Shown piece after piece: positions 14,557 to 23,587 of a stretch of 44,458 nucleotides of DNA. The notes under the pieces are model-generated. The model searched no databases and was not told where the DNA came from. It worked only from the letters and a program-made list of their open reading frames with translations. Positions within the stretch are counted from its first letter, which is position 1. Each line of letters opens with the position of its first letter. The stretch spans positions 1-44,458 of the forward strand of contig JBBPZZ010000081.1 in assembly GCA_038198445.1 (NCBI GenBank). The letters run 5' to 3'. The stretch comes from JACDDK01 sp038198445. Lineage in GTDB: Bacteria; Actinomycetota; Rubrobacteria; Rubrobacterales; Rubrobacteraceae. The translations under genes were made by a program, and so were the position numbers.

Positions 14557-15069
14557 ATGAGCTTTGCCGAGCAGTCTCTTATAGGAGAGTCATTCGTTGG
14601 AGAAGGAAACAACGCCGCGCACATCAACGTCGTGCTCGGCCGCAAGGGCGGTCCAGTGGAGACGGCCTGGGCCACCGCCCTGGCGACGCCGAGGATGGGA
14701 CACACTCCCTTCGTCGCCGTGCTTCGCCCTGGTCTGCCGGTACTGCCGTTGACTCTATTCGTTAACAAGGCGGCGATGGAGAGTGAGTTGCATGGGAACC
14801 TGACCTGGGGCGCGGCGCAGGCCGGGGTGTCGAGCGGCGTCGCGGCGGCCGTCGCCGACGGGTTGATCCCTTCGGACGAGGTGCATGACGTGCTCCTGAT
14901 CGCCGCCGTCTGGGTGAACCCGGAGGCGGAGAGCGAGGAAGAGGTCTTCGCCAACAACCGGGACTCGGCGCGTGGGGCCATCGAGGCCGCCGTAAACCGC
15001 GTCCCCGCCATCGAGGCCGTGCTCTCCCAACGCGACGCGCCTGAGAACCCGTTCTACGCAGGGGTCTAG
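14557..15069 (+). CDS. fae: Formaldehyde-activating enzyme (Fae) homologue
   Basis: In methylotrophs and methanogens Fae condenses formaldehyde with tetrahydromethanopterin. This 170-residue protein follows the family along its length: GESFVGEGNNAAHINVVLG at residues 10-28, with the His (residue 22) at the position of the catalytic His; then ETAWATALATPRMGHTPF, the PLTLFVNKAAM region, WGAAQAGVSSGVAAAV, GLIPSDEVHDVLL, and the end NRVPAIEAVLSQR. Fae is normally near other tetrahydromethanopterin genes; none is visible here. It is followed by an enolase-superfamily enzyme, an aldehyde dehydrogenase (frameshifted) and an iron alcohol dehydrogenase. It may handle formaldehyde or another aldehyde with a different cofactor. 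Confidence 0.88.
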   Translation: MSFAEQSLIGESFVGEGNNAAHINVVLGRKGGPVETAWATALATPRMGHTPFVAVLRPGLPVLPLTLFVNKAAMESELHGNLTWGAAQAGVSSGVAAAVADGLIPSDEVHDVLLIAAVWVNPEAESEEEVFANNRDSARGAIEAAVNRVPAIEAVLSQRDAPENPFYAGV

Positions 15070-15071
15070 CC

Positions 15072-16187
15072 CTGAAGATAACCGGCATCAGGATAAAACA
15101 TCTCTCGCGGGAGTTGGACCCGCCCTTCCACGCAGCCTGGGACCCGAAGCCCCGCCGAAACTTCGACGCGACCCTCGTTTTCGTGGATACCAGCGAGGGT
15201 CTGACCGGCGTCGGCTCCGGGGACACGATGGCGGGCTTCCAGAGCTTCAAGCACCTGTTCATCGGTGAGGATCCGATGGAGATGGTCCGGCACGTCCGTG
15301 TGCTAGAGACGATCACCTTCCACGCCGGACGTTACTGGCCTCTGGAGGCGGCGCTATGGGACGTCGTCGGCCAGGTCTGCGGCCAGCCCGTTGCGACGCT
15401 CTTTGGAGGCGGCGCGAAGCGTGTCCCGGCTTACGCCTCCTGCGCCGAGTTGAGAGGGCCGGAAGAGCGGGCGGAGGTTGCGCTGGCGTTGCGGGAGGAG
15501 GGTTTCCGGGCGATGAAGATCCGGATAGACCCGGCCCGCCTGGAAGAAGGGATCGCCAGCGTCAAAGCGGCCCGCGAGGCTGTCGGCTCCTCGATGGAGA
15601 TCATGGTGGACCTTAACCAGGCCTGGCGCATGGCGGGGGATGTGACCCAGAGTATCGACCCGGTGACCGCTATAAACATCGCCGGCCGTCTGCGTGAGCT
15701 GGACGTATTCTGGCTCGAAGAACCGTTGGACGCGGCGGATATCAAGGAGCTTGCGGAACTGCGGGCGTCGGGGGGCATTCGGATCGCCGGTGGCGAGATG
15801 GCCCGTACCCTGCCGGAACTTCTCGCCTACATCGAGGCTGACGCCCTGGACGTGTACCAGCCGGATGTAGTCCTCGCCGTCGGAATGATGCGCGCCCGCA
15901 CGGTCGCCGAGCTTGCGTTGGCCCGCAACCGCTGGTTTACGCCGCATACCTGGACGAACGGCCTGGGTGTGCTCGCCAACCTGCACGTCACGGCGGGCGT
16001 TGGAGGCGGCCCGTACCTGGAGTTCCCCTACGACCCGCCCGGCTGGACACCCGAGCGCCGCGACTTCATGCTCGCCGAGCCGTTATGCATCGACGCCGAC
16101 GGTTGTTTGACCGTCCCGGACATGCCAGGTCTTGGGGCGGTCCTGGATGAAGATGCGCTGAACTCTATCGAAAGCGACGCGACTTGA
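15072..16187 (+). CDS. Mandelate racemase/muconate lactonizing enzyme family protein, apparent CTG start
   Basis: Enolase-superfamily barrel enzyme of about 371 residues. Its ligands are spaced as in mandelate racemase: K-x-R in MKIRID (about 147-149; second Lys replaced by Arg), metal ligands in VDLNQAW (about 178), WLEEPLD (about 215) and AGGEMAR (about 240), then Asp in YQPDVV and His in FTPHTWTNG (about 264 and 291). It abstracts a proton alpha to a carboxylate, so a sugar-acid dehydratase, racemase or epimerase is likely. The reading frame begins KITGIRIKHLSRE, the usual family N-terminus, directly after CTG at 15072; the first conventional start is TTG 15114, which would cut 14 conserved residues. 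GGGG lies 7 bases before the CTG. It follows fae by two bases. Confidence 0.85.
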   Translation: MKITGIRIKHLSRELDPPFHAAWDPKPRRNFDATLVFVDTSEGLTGVGSGDTMAGFQSFKHLFIGEDPMEMVRHVRVLETITFHAGRYWPLEAALWDVVGQVCGQPVATLFGGGAKRVPAYASCAELRGPEERAEVALALREEGFRAMKIRIDPARLEEGIASVKAAREAVGSSMEIMVDLNQAWRMAGDVTQSIDPVTAINIAGRLRELDVFWLEEPLDAADIKELAELRASGGIRIAGGEMARTLPELLAYIEADALDVYQPDVVLAVGMMRARTVAELALARNRWFTPHTWTNGLGVLANLHVTAGVGGGPYLEFPYDPPGWTPERRDFMLAEPLCIDADGCLTVPDMPGLGAVLDEDALNSIESDAT

Positions 16188-16239
16188 AGGTTTCGGCTAC
16201 GATACGCAGACGCCAGACAACGAAGCTCGGAGAGAAAAT

Positions 16240-17749
16240 ATGACAGTAACCGGCAATTCTCACTCCGCATCCTGGCTTGAAAGGGCCAAGAACCTCGCCC
16301 GCCGACGCGAGCCTGGATCGACGGCCGCTTCACCGACGCCGCCTCGGGGCGCGTGTTCGAGACTATATCACCGCGCGATGGAAGCGTGCTCGCCGGCGTG
16401 GCGGAATGCGACGGGGCGGACGTAGACCGGGCGGTTCGAGCGGCGCGAGCCGCCTTCGAGGATGGGCGTTGGTCGAAGACGCCGCCTGCTGACCGGAAGA
16501 AGGTATTGCTAAGGCTGGCGGCGTTGATCCGCGAGCACCTGGAGGATCTCGCGCTCATCGAGACGCTCGACGTTGGCAAGCCTATTACCGATTCGCTCAC
16601 CGTCGACGTACCCGGCGCGGCGACGTATTTCCAGTGGTACGCGGAGGCGATAGACAAGCGTTACGGAGAGATAGCGCCCACGGGTCCAGAATCTCTCGCG
16701 CTCGTCACGCGAGAGCCGGTGGGCGTCGTGGGGGCAGTCGTGCCGTGGAACTATCCGCTCATCCTGACGGCGTGGAAAGTCGCGCCCGCGCTGGCGACCG
16801 GTAACTCGGTGGTCCTCAAGCCCGCCGAGCAATCGCCGCTCTCCGCGTTGATGATCGCCGAGCTTGCGGCGGAGGCCGGATTGCCAGACGGAGTCCTCAA
16901 CGTCGTGCCGGGCTTCGGGCCTACCGCCGGAGCCGCGCTCGGCCGGCACTCGGACGTGGATAAGATCACCTTCACCGGCTCGACCGAAGTGGGAAAGGCT
17001 TTCCTGCGCTATGCGGGCGAGTCGAACATGAAGCACGTCTCGCTGGAGTGCGGTGGCAAGAGCCCGCAAATCGTCATGGCCGACGCGCCGGACCTTGCCG
17101 AAGCAGCCTCCAGCATCGCTTCGGGTATCTTCTACAACGCAGGACAGACGTGTCACGCCGGCTCCCGCGTCATAGTGGACCGTAGCTTGAAAGACGAGTT
17201 GATCGAGCGAATCATCGCCCTGGCTAGGGAGATGCCGCCCGGCGACCCACTCGACCCGGAGACGAAGCTCGGAGCGGTAGTCGACGACACCCAGATGGAG
17301 CGCATTCTCGGTTACGTGGACATCGGCCAGAAGGAGGGCGCCAGGGTCGCCGCCGGGGGTGGACGGACGCGCCGGGAGAGCGGCGGGTTCTACGTCGAGC
17401 CAACGGTCTTCGAGGGAGTAACGCGTGAAATGCGGGTGGCGAACGAGGAGGTCTTCGGTCCCGTTCTCGGAGTTATGAAGTTCTCGGATGAGGCGGAGGC
17501 CGTGATGCTCGCCAACTCCACCGACTATGGCCTCGCGGCGGCTGTCTGGACGCGGGACGTCAGCACGGCGCACCGGGTCGCCGGTGAGATACGGGCAGGC
17601 ACCGTGTGGATCAACTGCTTCGACGCCAGAGCGACGCTACCGTACCTTTCGGCGGCTTCAAGGAGTCGGGTAACGGCCGCGACAAGTCGCTCCACGCGCT
17701 GGACCAGTACGAGCAACTCAAGACGACCTGGCTGAACCTGAAGGGCTAG
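16240..17749 (+). pseudogene. Aldehyde dehydrogenase (PuuC-like) with two frameshifts
   Basis: Homology runs through three frames. ATG 16240 begins MTVTGNSHSASWLERAKNLA; between about 16297 and 16311 the frame shifts by one base to give AWIDGRFTDAASGRVFETIS, which continues as the main frame with PWNYPLI, FTGSTEVGKAFL, the catalytic Glu in LECGGKSP and the catalytic Cys in GQTCHAG. At about 17625-17633 another one-base loss diverts it; the true C-terminus (TVPFGGFKESGNGRDKSLHA) is in the next frame, ending at TAG 17747-17749. This end matches gamma-glutamyl-aminobutyraldehyde dehydrogenase PuuC. The central open frame from GTG 16353 could still make a protein lacking both proper ends, including the C-terminal oligomerisation strand. 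Either real lesions or sequencing errors. Confidence 0.85.
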
Positions 17750-17753
17750 GTAT

Positions 17754-17852
17754 ATGAGGGACATCCTGATGCTCGTCCGCGGTATCGGAACGGAGGATAT
17801 GGAAATGCATCTAGGCGATAACTTCGCGAGGCTGGAACATGCCGGCGCTTAA
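17754..17852 (+). CDS. Possible 32-residue ORF overlapping the alcohol dehydrogenase start
   Basis: ATG 17754 opens a 32-residue frame (MRDILMLVRGIGTEDMEMHL...) ending at TAA 17850-17852, overlapping the dehydrogenase ATG by 14 bases. The ribosome-binding site is poor. It may couple translation or be chance. Confidence 0.2.
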   Translation: MRDILMLVRGIGTEDMEMHLGDNFARLEHAGA

Positions 17853-19014
17853 CGGGCGGCGCCTGGACATCGCGTTCGCGGGCCGAACCGTTTTCGGTCT
17901 GGGCATGGCGGAGCGCGTGGGAGAGTTGGCGGTGGACCTCGGTGCAGGAGGAGCGTTTCTGGTGACGGACCCCGGCGTCCTGGCATCGGGAGCGGTGGAG
18001 ATAGTACGCGCCTCTCTGGAGGAGACGGGGCTTGCGGTCTCGGTGTTCGCATCCGTTACGCCCAACCCGGCAACATCCGACATCGAGGCCGGGAGCGCGT
18101 CCTTGCTGGACTTCGGCAAAGAAGACGTCGCCGTGGTCGCGGTCGGCGGCGGCTCCTCGATGGACGCGGCGAAGGGGATCTCTCTGCACGCCGTCAACGG
18201 TGGCAGCGTCCTTGACCTGGACTACAGGAGAACCCCTGACCAGCCCGGATTGCCGGTCCTGGCCGTGCCTACAACTTCGGGCACGGGCTCGGAGACGAAC
18301 GGGTTCGGGGTTATCATGGACCACGGTAGCGGCCGAAAGTACTACGCCGGCCACGCCAGCGCGCAGCCGAAAGCAGCGGTATTGGACCCGCTGCTGACAC
18401 TTGGTCTTCCCCCCGCGGCCACCGCCGCCACGGGCATTGACGCCCTGACCCACGCGCTGGAGTCTCTCATGTCCCGCAACCCGAACCCCTACGCGGAGGG
18501 GCTAGCGTTGCAGGTGATACGCATGGTTTCCGAATGGCTTCCCGCGGCCGTCCACGATGGCGGAGACGTCGAGGCGCGTTCCCAAATGCTGCTCGCCGCC
18601 CATCTGGCGGGACTCGCTTTTTCGAGCGGAACGGGGTTGGAGGTCTGCCACGCGGTCGCGCACTCCCTGAGCGCGCGCCTGGACGTGGCTCATGGCGTGG
18701 CCCTCGCCGCCGTGCTCCCCGCGGTGATGACCTTCAACCTGCCATCGAGCACCCGCGAACTGGCCCTCGCAGCCTCTTCAATGGGTGTCTATGATACCAG
18801 CGGGAGCGAAGAAGAGAATGCCCGAGCGGCCATTGCGACGACCGAGGCGCTGGTCTGGGACCTTATAAGCCGGCGAACGCTGGCGAGCCTCGGGGTTACG
18901 GAAGACCTGCTCCCCACGCTCGCCCAGGACACCCTTGAAGATGGAGTGCTACTCAATACACCCCGGATGCCCTCGGGCGAGGAGGTCGAAAACCTCCTCG
19001 CATCGGCGTTGTAA
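17839..19014 (+). CDS. Iron-containing (type III) alcohol dehydrogenase
   Basis: The 391-residue protein has the NAD-binding motif GGGSSMDAAKG (about residues 99-109), PTTSGTGSETNGFGVI, and the iron-binding histidine region GIDALTHALES and EVCHAVAHSLSARLDVAHG. This group includes lactaldehyde reductase, 1,3-propanediol dehydrogenase and NAD methanol dehydrogenase; it interconverts short alcohols and aldehydes. GAGG lies 7 bases before ATG 17839. It closes the fae block, so the natural substrate is probably an aldehyde or alcohol made or consumed by the enzymes upstream. Confidence 0.9.
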   Translation: MPALNGRRLDIAFAGRTVFGLGMAERVGELAVDLGAGGAFLVTDPGVLASGAVEIVRASLEETGLAVSVFASVTPNPATSDIEAGSASLLDFGKEDVAVVAVGGGSSMDAAKGISLHAVNGGSVLDLDYRRTPDQPGLPVLAVPTTSGTGSETNGFGVIMDHGSGRKYYAGHASAQPKAAVLDPLLTLGLPPAATAATGIDALTHALESLMSRNPNPYAEGLALQVIRMVSEWLPAAVHDGGDVEARSQMLLAAHLAGLAFSSGTGLEVCHAVAHSLSARLDVAHGVALAAVLPAVMTFNLPSSTRELALAASSMGVYDTSGSEEENARAAIATTEALVWDLISRRTLASLGVTEDLLPTLAQDTLEDGVLLNTPRMPSGEEVENLLASAL

Positions 19015-19221
19015 AAAGGGTGGAGATGCTCGTGTCCGCGTTCCCGCGTCCGGGAGCCGGAAATCGCGGTGATCCCACAACGTCCGTCGGCGGTTAGCAA
19101 GGGGTGAGGGCGCGTGGAAAATCTTGCCGGACCTCATCTGGCTTTATAGTGCCGACAGGGGTCGCGAGCACCATATGTGGAACCTTCTGCACGCCCTTGA
19201 TGCAGGGGGTAAGCTTAGGCC

Positions 19222-19743
19222 ATGCTCGCGACCGGCAGCAGGGGAAACACGATACTCGGCATAGATCCCGGCACGGCCACGATGGGGTGGGGCGTTATCC
19301 GGCAGGAGGGGAACCGCTTGCGCTACGTGCAGCATGGCGCGATCACCACCCCATCCGATTGGGAGATGCCCCGGCGGCTTGGACGTCTCTTCGACGGCGT
19401 GACGGAGCTCGTCCGGGGTTACCGGCCGGAGACGGTCGCGGTCGAGGAGCTATTCTTCAACACGAATGTGACCACGGCCATCACGGTGGGGCAGGCTCGG
19501 GGCGTGGCGATCCTCGCGGCTTACAGGGCCGGTATCGAAGTTACGGAGTACACGCCCTTGCAGGTGAAGCAGGCGATAACGTCCTACGGCCGGGCGGATA
19601 AGCGGCAGGTGCAGGAGATGGTCAAGACGCTCTTGAGTCTTCCAGCCATCCCGCGCCCCGACGACGCCGCCGACGGGCTCGCAATCGCGATCTGTCACGC
19701 CTTCTCGTCCAGGATGGGCGGCAAGGTCGGGGTGGGGAAATAG
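19222..19743 (+). CDS. ruvC: Holliday junction endonuclease RuvC
   Basis: RuvC nicks Holliday junctions symmetrically. The 173-residue protein has the acidic active site: Asp in LGIDPGTA (residue 15), Glu in VAVEELFF, and the C-terminal Asp pair in RPDDAADG. It heads the ruvC-ruvA-ruvB set; ruvA follows after 24 bases. The upstream 207 bases contain no gene and only a weak TATAGT-type -10 near 19144. Confidence 0.93.
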   Translation: MLATGSRGNTILGIDPGTATMGWGVIRQEGNRLRYVQHGAITTPSDWEMPRRLGRLFDGVTELVRGYRPETVAVEELFFNTNVTTAITVGQARGVAILAAYRAGIEVTEYTPLQVKQAITSYGRADKRQVQEMVKTLLSLPAIPRPDDAADGLAIAICHAFSSRMGGKVGVGK

Positions 19744-19767
19744 CCCTTCATGCGGGATAATTAGGCG

Positions 19768-20361
19768 ATGATTTATAGACTTCGCGGACAACTGGTAGAG
19801 AAAGACGCCGAGGGCGTCGTCGTGGACTGCGGCGGCGTGGGGTACTTCGCGGCGGCTTCACAGGGGACGATCCGGGCGCTGCCGCCTGTTGGCGAGGAGT
19901 GCGTGCTGCACACCCGGATGGTCGTGCGCGAGGACGCGATGTTCCTGTTCGGGTTCGCCTCGCGGGACGAGCGGGCAGTCTTCGACGCTCTGGTGGCGGT
20001 CAGCAAGATCGGACCGAAACTGGCCCTCGCAGTGCTCTCTCACATGCCGCCTGCAGAGGTCGCGGAGGCCGTGGCCCGTGGCGACATCGTGAAGTTCGCT
20101 TCCGTGCCGGGTCTTGGCAGGAAGACGGCGGAGCGGGTGGTGCTGGAGCTTCGCGGCAAGAACCTCGCCGTGTTCGCGCCGGAGGTCGCGGATTCGGCTG
20201 GCGGCGGCGGTGGGGGGCCGTACCTTGAGGCGCGCGACGCGCTGGCGGCTCTCGGTTATTCGCTGGATGAGGCGGAGCGGGCGCTGAGAGACGTGCCGCC
20301 GCAGGATACTGCTGAGAAGTATATCAAGGAGGCGTTACGACGGATCGGGAGCAGGCGTTGA
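19768..20361 (+). CDS. ruvA: Holliday junction branch migration protein RuvA
   Basis: RuvA binds four-way junctions as a tetramer and loads RuvB. The 197-residue protein shows the N-terminal OB domain (MIYRLRGQLVEKDAEGVVVD), the helix-hairpin-helix pair (VSKIGPKLALAVLS and VPGLGRKTAERVVLELR), a Gly-rich linker and the C-terminal RuvB-contacting domain (ARDALAALGYSLDEAERAL). Confidence 0.95.
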   Translation: MIYRLRGQLVEKDAEGVVVDCGGVGYFAAASQGTIRALPPVGEECVLHTRMVVREDAMFLFGFASRDERAVFDALVAVSKIGPKLALAVLSHMPPAEVAEAVARGDIVKFASVPGLGRKTAERVVLELRGKNLAVFAPEVADSAGGGGGGPYLEARDALAALGYSLDEAERALRDVPPQDTAEKYIKEALRRIGSRR

Positions 20362-20363
20362 GC

Positions 20364-21437
20364 ATGGAAGAGATGGACGACTTCACCGTTCGCGGCGACG
20401 GCCGCAGTGGGGAGCCGCCGGAGGATATTACCGGGGCGTCGTCGGGGTTCGGAGACCCGCTCGACCCGGAGCCGATGGCCGATGACGACGAACCGACGCT
20501 CCGTCCAGGCTCGCTCGACGAGTTTATCGGGCAGGAGGCGCTGAAGCAGAACCTGAGGATCTTCGTCGAGGCGGCGAAGCGGCGCGGGGAGCCGCTGGAC
20601 CACGTGCTCTTCGCGGGGCCGCCGGGGCTCGGGAAGACCTCCCTGTGCCGCATCCTGGCGGGGGAGATGGGTGTCCAGATCCAGCAGACGAGCGGTCCGA
20701 CCCTGGAGCGGGCGGGAGACATGGCGGCGATACTCACCTCTTTGGGCGAGGGCGACTTCCTGTTCATAGATGAGATCCACCGCATGAACCGTCAGATCGA
20801 GGAGATCCTCTACCCGGCGATGGAGGACTTCGCGATGGACATAGTGCTCGGACAGGGTCCATCAGCCCGCACCATCCGTATGGACGTTCCGCGCTTTACC
20901 CTGGTCGGCGCGACGACCCGCACGGGTCTGATGACCAAGCCGCTCCTCGACCGGTTCGGGTTCACGTGGCCTCTCGGCTACTACGACGCGGCGGACTTGA
21001 AGAAGATCATAATCCGCAACGCTAAGATACTCGGCATACCGACTACGGAGGACGGCGCGGAGCAGCTCGCGGGCCGCAGCCGGGGTACGCCGCGCATAGC
21101 CAACCGGCTCCTCAAGCGCGTGCGGGACTACGCCGAGGTCGTCGGCGACGGCACGATAGATGAGGAGACGGCTCGCGCCGCGCTCGCGATGCAGGGCGTG
21201 GACGACCTCGGGCTAGACCGGGCCGACCGCGACTACCTCAACCTCATCATCGAGAAGTTCGACGGCGGACCCGTGGGTGTCGGCACGATCTCCGTCGCGC
21301 TCGGCGAGGCGCGCGATACGGTGGAGGACGTGTACGAGCCCTACCTCTTGCAGAGCGGCCTCATCCAGCGCACCAGCCGCGGCAGGATAGCTACCCACCG
21401 CGCCTACGGCCATCTCGGCGTCCCGACGCGGGAGTAG
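20364..21437 (+). CDS. ruvB: Holliday junction branch migration ATPase RuvB
   Basis: RuvB is the hexameric AAA+ motor of branch migration. The protein has RPGSLDEFIGQEALKQNL, Walker A GPPGLGKTSL, Walker B FLFIDEIHRMNRQIEE, sensor 1 GATTRTG and the winged-helix C-terminus ending in HRAYGHLG. ATG 20364 gives 357 residues; a TTG at 20358 overlapping the ruvA stop is an alternative. The N-terminal 40 residues are acidic and variable, as usual. Confidence 0.95.
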   Translation: MEEMDDFTVRGDGRSGEPPEDITGASSGFGDPLDPEPMADDDEPTLRPGSLDEFIGQEALKQNLRIFVEAAKRRGEPLDHVLFAGPPGLGKTSLCRILAGEMGVQIQQTSGPTLERAGDMAAILTSLGEGDFLFIDEIHRMNRQIEEILYPAMEDFAMDIVLGQGPSARTIRMDVPRFTLVGATTRTGLMTKPLLDRFGFTWPLGYYDAADLKKIIIRNAKILGIPTTEDGAEQLAGRSRGTPRIANRLLKRVRDYAEVVGDGTIDEETARAALAMQGVDDLGLDRADRDYLNLIIEKFDGGPVGVGTISVALGEARDTVEDVYEPYLLQSGLIQRTSRGRIATHRAYGHLGVPTRE

Positions 21438-21539
21438 GTAGAGTTCCAGTAGCTATCGCCCCAGATTACGAACGGCAAGACACACTGCCTGGTCCCCAAA
21501 GAACCTGAAGGGACTACTACGTGCCCGCGAATTAGGGCC

Positions 21540-21827
21540 ATGCCCTTCAAGAAACGACCGAAGATCGGCGGAGACGCGTGGGGACGCACGGTCCTGGACG
21601 GCCGCACACGCCAGATGGTCGCGGTCGCGGCCTTCGCGTCCCTTGGCATGACCGACCTCATGAAGGTCCATGCCGGCTATGGGCTCAATGTCGGTGTGAG
21701 CGAAGAAGAACTCAAGGAGGCCGTCTATCTCACGACGGTTCCCGCCGGGTTTGGGCGGGCGATCCAGGCGGCGCGGACCCTGGGCCAGCTCTTGGCCGAA
21801 CGCCGCGAGGCGCAAGCGCGTCAATAA
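21540..21827 (+). CDS. Carboxymuconolactone decarboxylase-like small protein
   Basis: The 95-residue product aligns with the core of the CMD/AhpD helical family: LDGRTRQMVAVAAFASLGM followed by the KVHAGYGLNVGVSEEELKEAV helix-turn-helix segment. The redox CxxC of AhpD is absent. It is shorter at the N-terminus than gamma-CMD (about 120 residues), and no extension is visible upstream. The molecular activity is uncertain. Confidence 0.65.
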   Translation: MPFKKRPKIGGDAWGRTVLDGRTRQMVAVAAFASLGMTDLMKVHAGYGLNVGVSEEELKEAVYLTTVPAGFGRAIQAARTLGQLLAERREAQARQ

Positions 21828-21900
21828 GCGCCCGGCCCTCGCGCGTACCTCGGTTCCAGCGGTAAAATAACTTTTGATATCCAGGAGCTTCGGGGGCATC

Positions 21901-22398
21901 ATGAAAGACAGGTCCAGAAGCAGTGGTTGGTTTGGAGCCCCGCCCAGAGGTCTACTCCTACTCTTGTTCAGGGTTCCGATCTACCTGTACCGGTTCAACC
22001 TCGGATGGCTGTTTGGCCATCGCTGCCTGTTGCTGATACACCGGGGGCGCAGGAGCGGCCTGGTGCGTGAGACGGCGCTGGAGGTCATACGGTACGACCC
22101 GGTCACCCGCGAGAGCGTGGTTCTCTCCGGCTGGGGCAAAAAGGCCGACTGGTACCGGAATATCTCCGCGAGCCCCGCGCTTGAGGTGCGGATCGGTCGC
22201 GAGCGTTACGTCCCCGAACAGACGTTCCTCGACCCGGAGAAAACTCACTCTACAATCTACGAATTCGCAAGCCGTCATCCCTGGGAGATAAGGCTCTTCG
22301 CCAGGCTGCTCGGTTACCCGCTTTACGGATCAGAGGCGGAACAGAGAGCCTTCGCCGAGGCCGTTCAACTCGTGGCTCTCCGTCCGTTCCGGCCCTGA
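21901..22398 (+). CDS. Ddn/DUF385-type deazaflavin (F420)-dependent oxidoreductase-like protein
   Basis: The 165-residue protein has the split-barrel motif LLIHRGRRSGLVRETALEVIRYD and the later GKKADWYRNISASPALEVRIG typical of the F420-dependent nitroreductase (Ddn) family of actinomycetes. A hydrophobic segment (about residues 14-40) precedes the barrel, suggesting membrane association. ATG 21901 is preferred to the in-frame TTG at 21874. Substrate unknown; it implies that the cell may make F420. Confidence 0.75.
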   Translation: MKDRSRSSGWFGAPPRGLLLLLFRVPIYLYRFNLGWLFGHRCLLLIHRGRRSGLVRETALEVIRYDPVTRESVVLSGWGKKADWYRNISASPALEVRIGRERYVPEQTFLDPEKTHSTIYEFASRHPWEIRLFARLLGYPLYGSEAEQRAFAEAVQLVALRPFRP

Positions 22399-22420
22399 CG
22401 CCGTTGCTACGCCGAGGCTA

Positions 22421-23437
22421 CTAGTATTTGCGGTCAAGACCTATCGCGTCACCCTTGCCCAGGGTCCTCTCGGAAGCCTCGCAGGGACCGTTGATCTGGG
22501 GGCTCATGGTGAGGTCGCCGTGCCTCCGCTCGCTTACGTGGCCCAGGCCGAAGCTGTGGCCGCGCTCGTGCGTGACGACGGATTCGAGGTCGAACTTTCT
22601 CTTGCAAGATTTCGAGCCGGGGTTCGTGGTCCAGTTCGCGCTGGTCTTGTTGATCTTCAGGTCCGAGGTGGTTACCGGGTTGTAGCCTTTCTGCACCTTG
22701 AAGAAGGTACACGTTACCCCAAGCGTCCCTCGCGGGAGCTTGCCGAACGAGGTGACATTCTTTCCGTCAGACCTGGTGCAGTTGGTCCTGGAGACGTTCG
22801 CGCCAGCGCGAGTATTGCCCAGATAGGGGACGCCGACCGGTACTTTGTCCCCGATCCTGCAGGGGTTCCTGACGTTGGCTATGTTGCTTCCTCCGCGGCG
22901 TATGCCGCGCACCGCCGAAGACCGGCTGAGCTCGGAGGGGGTGCTTCTCAGGTTGTAATAGAACTTGAGCGGGGAGCTTACCCGGTAGCCAACGTTGTTG
23001 TAGGCGCGGTCGCCGCACGCCTTACTCGTGGACTGCGCCGTATAGTCACCCGTCGCGGCGGCCGAATCATCGCCGATACCACCTCTGTCGATCTCGATAG
23101 AGCCGTCCTTTTGGTGAATGATCATCATGTCTTCAACGCCCGAAGTAGTCAGCGCCTCCGCGTAGACGCCCTCTCCGGGGGCGGGCAGGACGCTGCCGAC
23201 TCCACCGTCCACGATGGGCCTGTCTCCGACCGGACACGTATCCGTACCGAAGGTAGAGGGCAACCCCGAGGCCACGATGGCCGTATTGTCTTTGCCGCAA
23301 GCCACTACCGTATCCGACGCCTGGACAGGCAACCCCGCGTATACCAGGACCGCCAGCGAGCCGATCGCGACCGCGACGCCCAACATAAGTGTTCTTACCA
23401 AAGCAGCTCCTTCGTATGGTTTTTGATCGCTGTCCAA
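22421..23437 (-). CDS. Secreted metzincin (matrixin-like) zinc metalloprotease
   Basis: The 338-residue protein has an N-terminal hydrophobic export segment (about residues 14-41) and a C-terminal catalytic motif HERGHSFGLGH (about 290-300), a full HExxHxxGxxH zinc site, followed by the Met-turn DLTMSP. The rest is Ser/Thr/Gly-rich with several Cys pairs, typical of an extracellular protein. It resembles M10-type proteases; a propeptide cannot be delimited. It has the same direction as the phosphodiesterase-like and MMPL genes but is separated from them by about 150 bases. Confidence 0.8.
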   Translation of the reverse strand: MDSDQKPYEGAALVRTLMLGVAVAIGSLAVLVYAGLPVQASDTVVACGKDNTAIVASGLPSTFGTDTCPVGDRPIVDGGVGSVLPAPGEGVYAEALTTSGVEDMMIIHQKDGSIEIDRGGIGDDSAAATGDYTAQSTSKACGDRAYNNVGYRVSSPLKFYYNLRSTPSELSRSSAVRGIRRGGSNIANVRNPCRIGDKVPVGVPYLGNTRAGANVSRTNCTRSDGKNVTSFGKLPRGTLGVTCTFFKVQKGYNPVTTSDLKINKTSANWTTNPGSKSCKRKFDLESVVTHERGHSFGLGHVSERRHGDLTMSPQINGPCEASERTLGKGDAIGLDRKY

Positions 23438-23587
23438 GTAATCGGACGGATTGTCTGAAAACTTTAGTGGAATTGCTGATCCTGTCAGCGAACCTTGGTG
23501 GAGGCTTTAGAACGACGACGCCAGTACTATACTTCTTTGCTCGTTGGCAACAAACTACCGTTAAAGCAGTTCCCTCAAAAATTCGGG

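Noticed and set aside
16509..17573. 354-residue minus-strand frame inside the aldehyde dehydrogenase
   Set aside because: Antisense shadow; the plus strand carries all ALDH catalytic motifs.
19015..19221. A missing yebC-type gene before ruvC
   Set aside because: The 207-base spacer contains no open frame or homology to support it.
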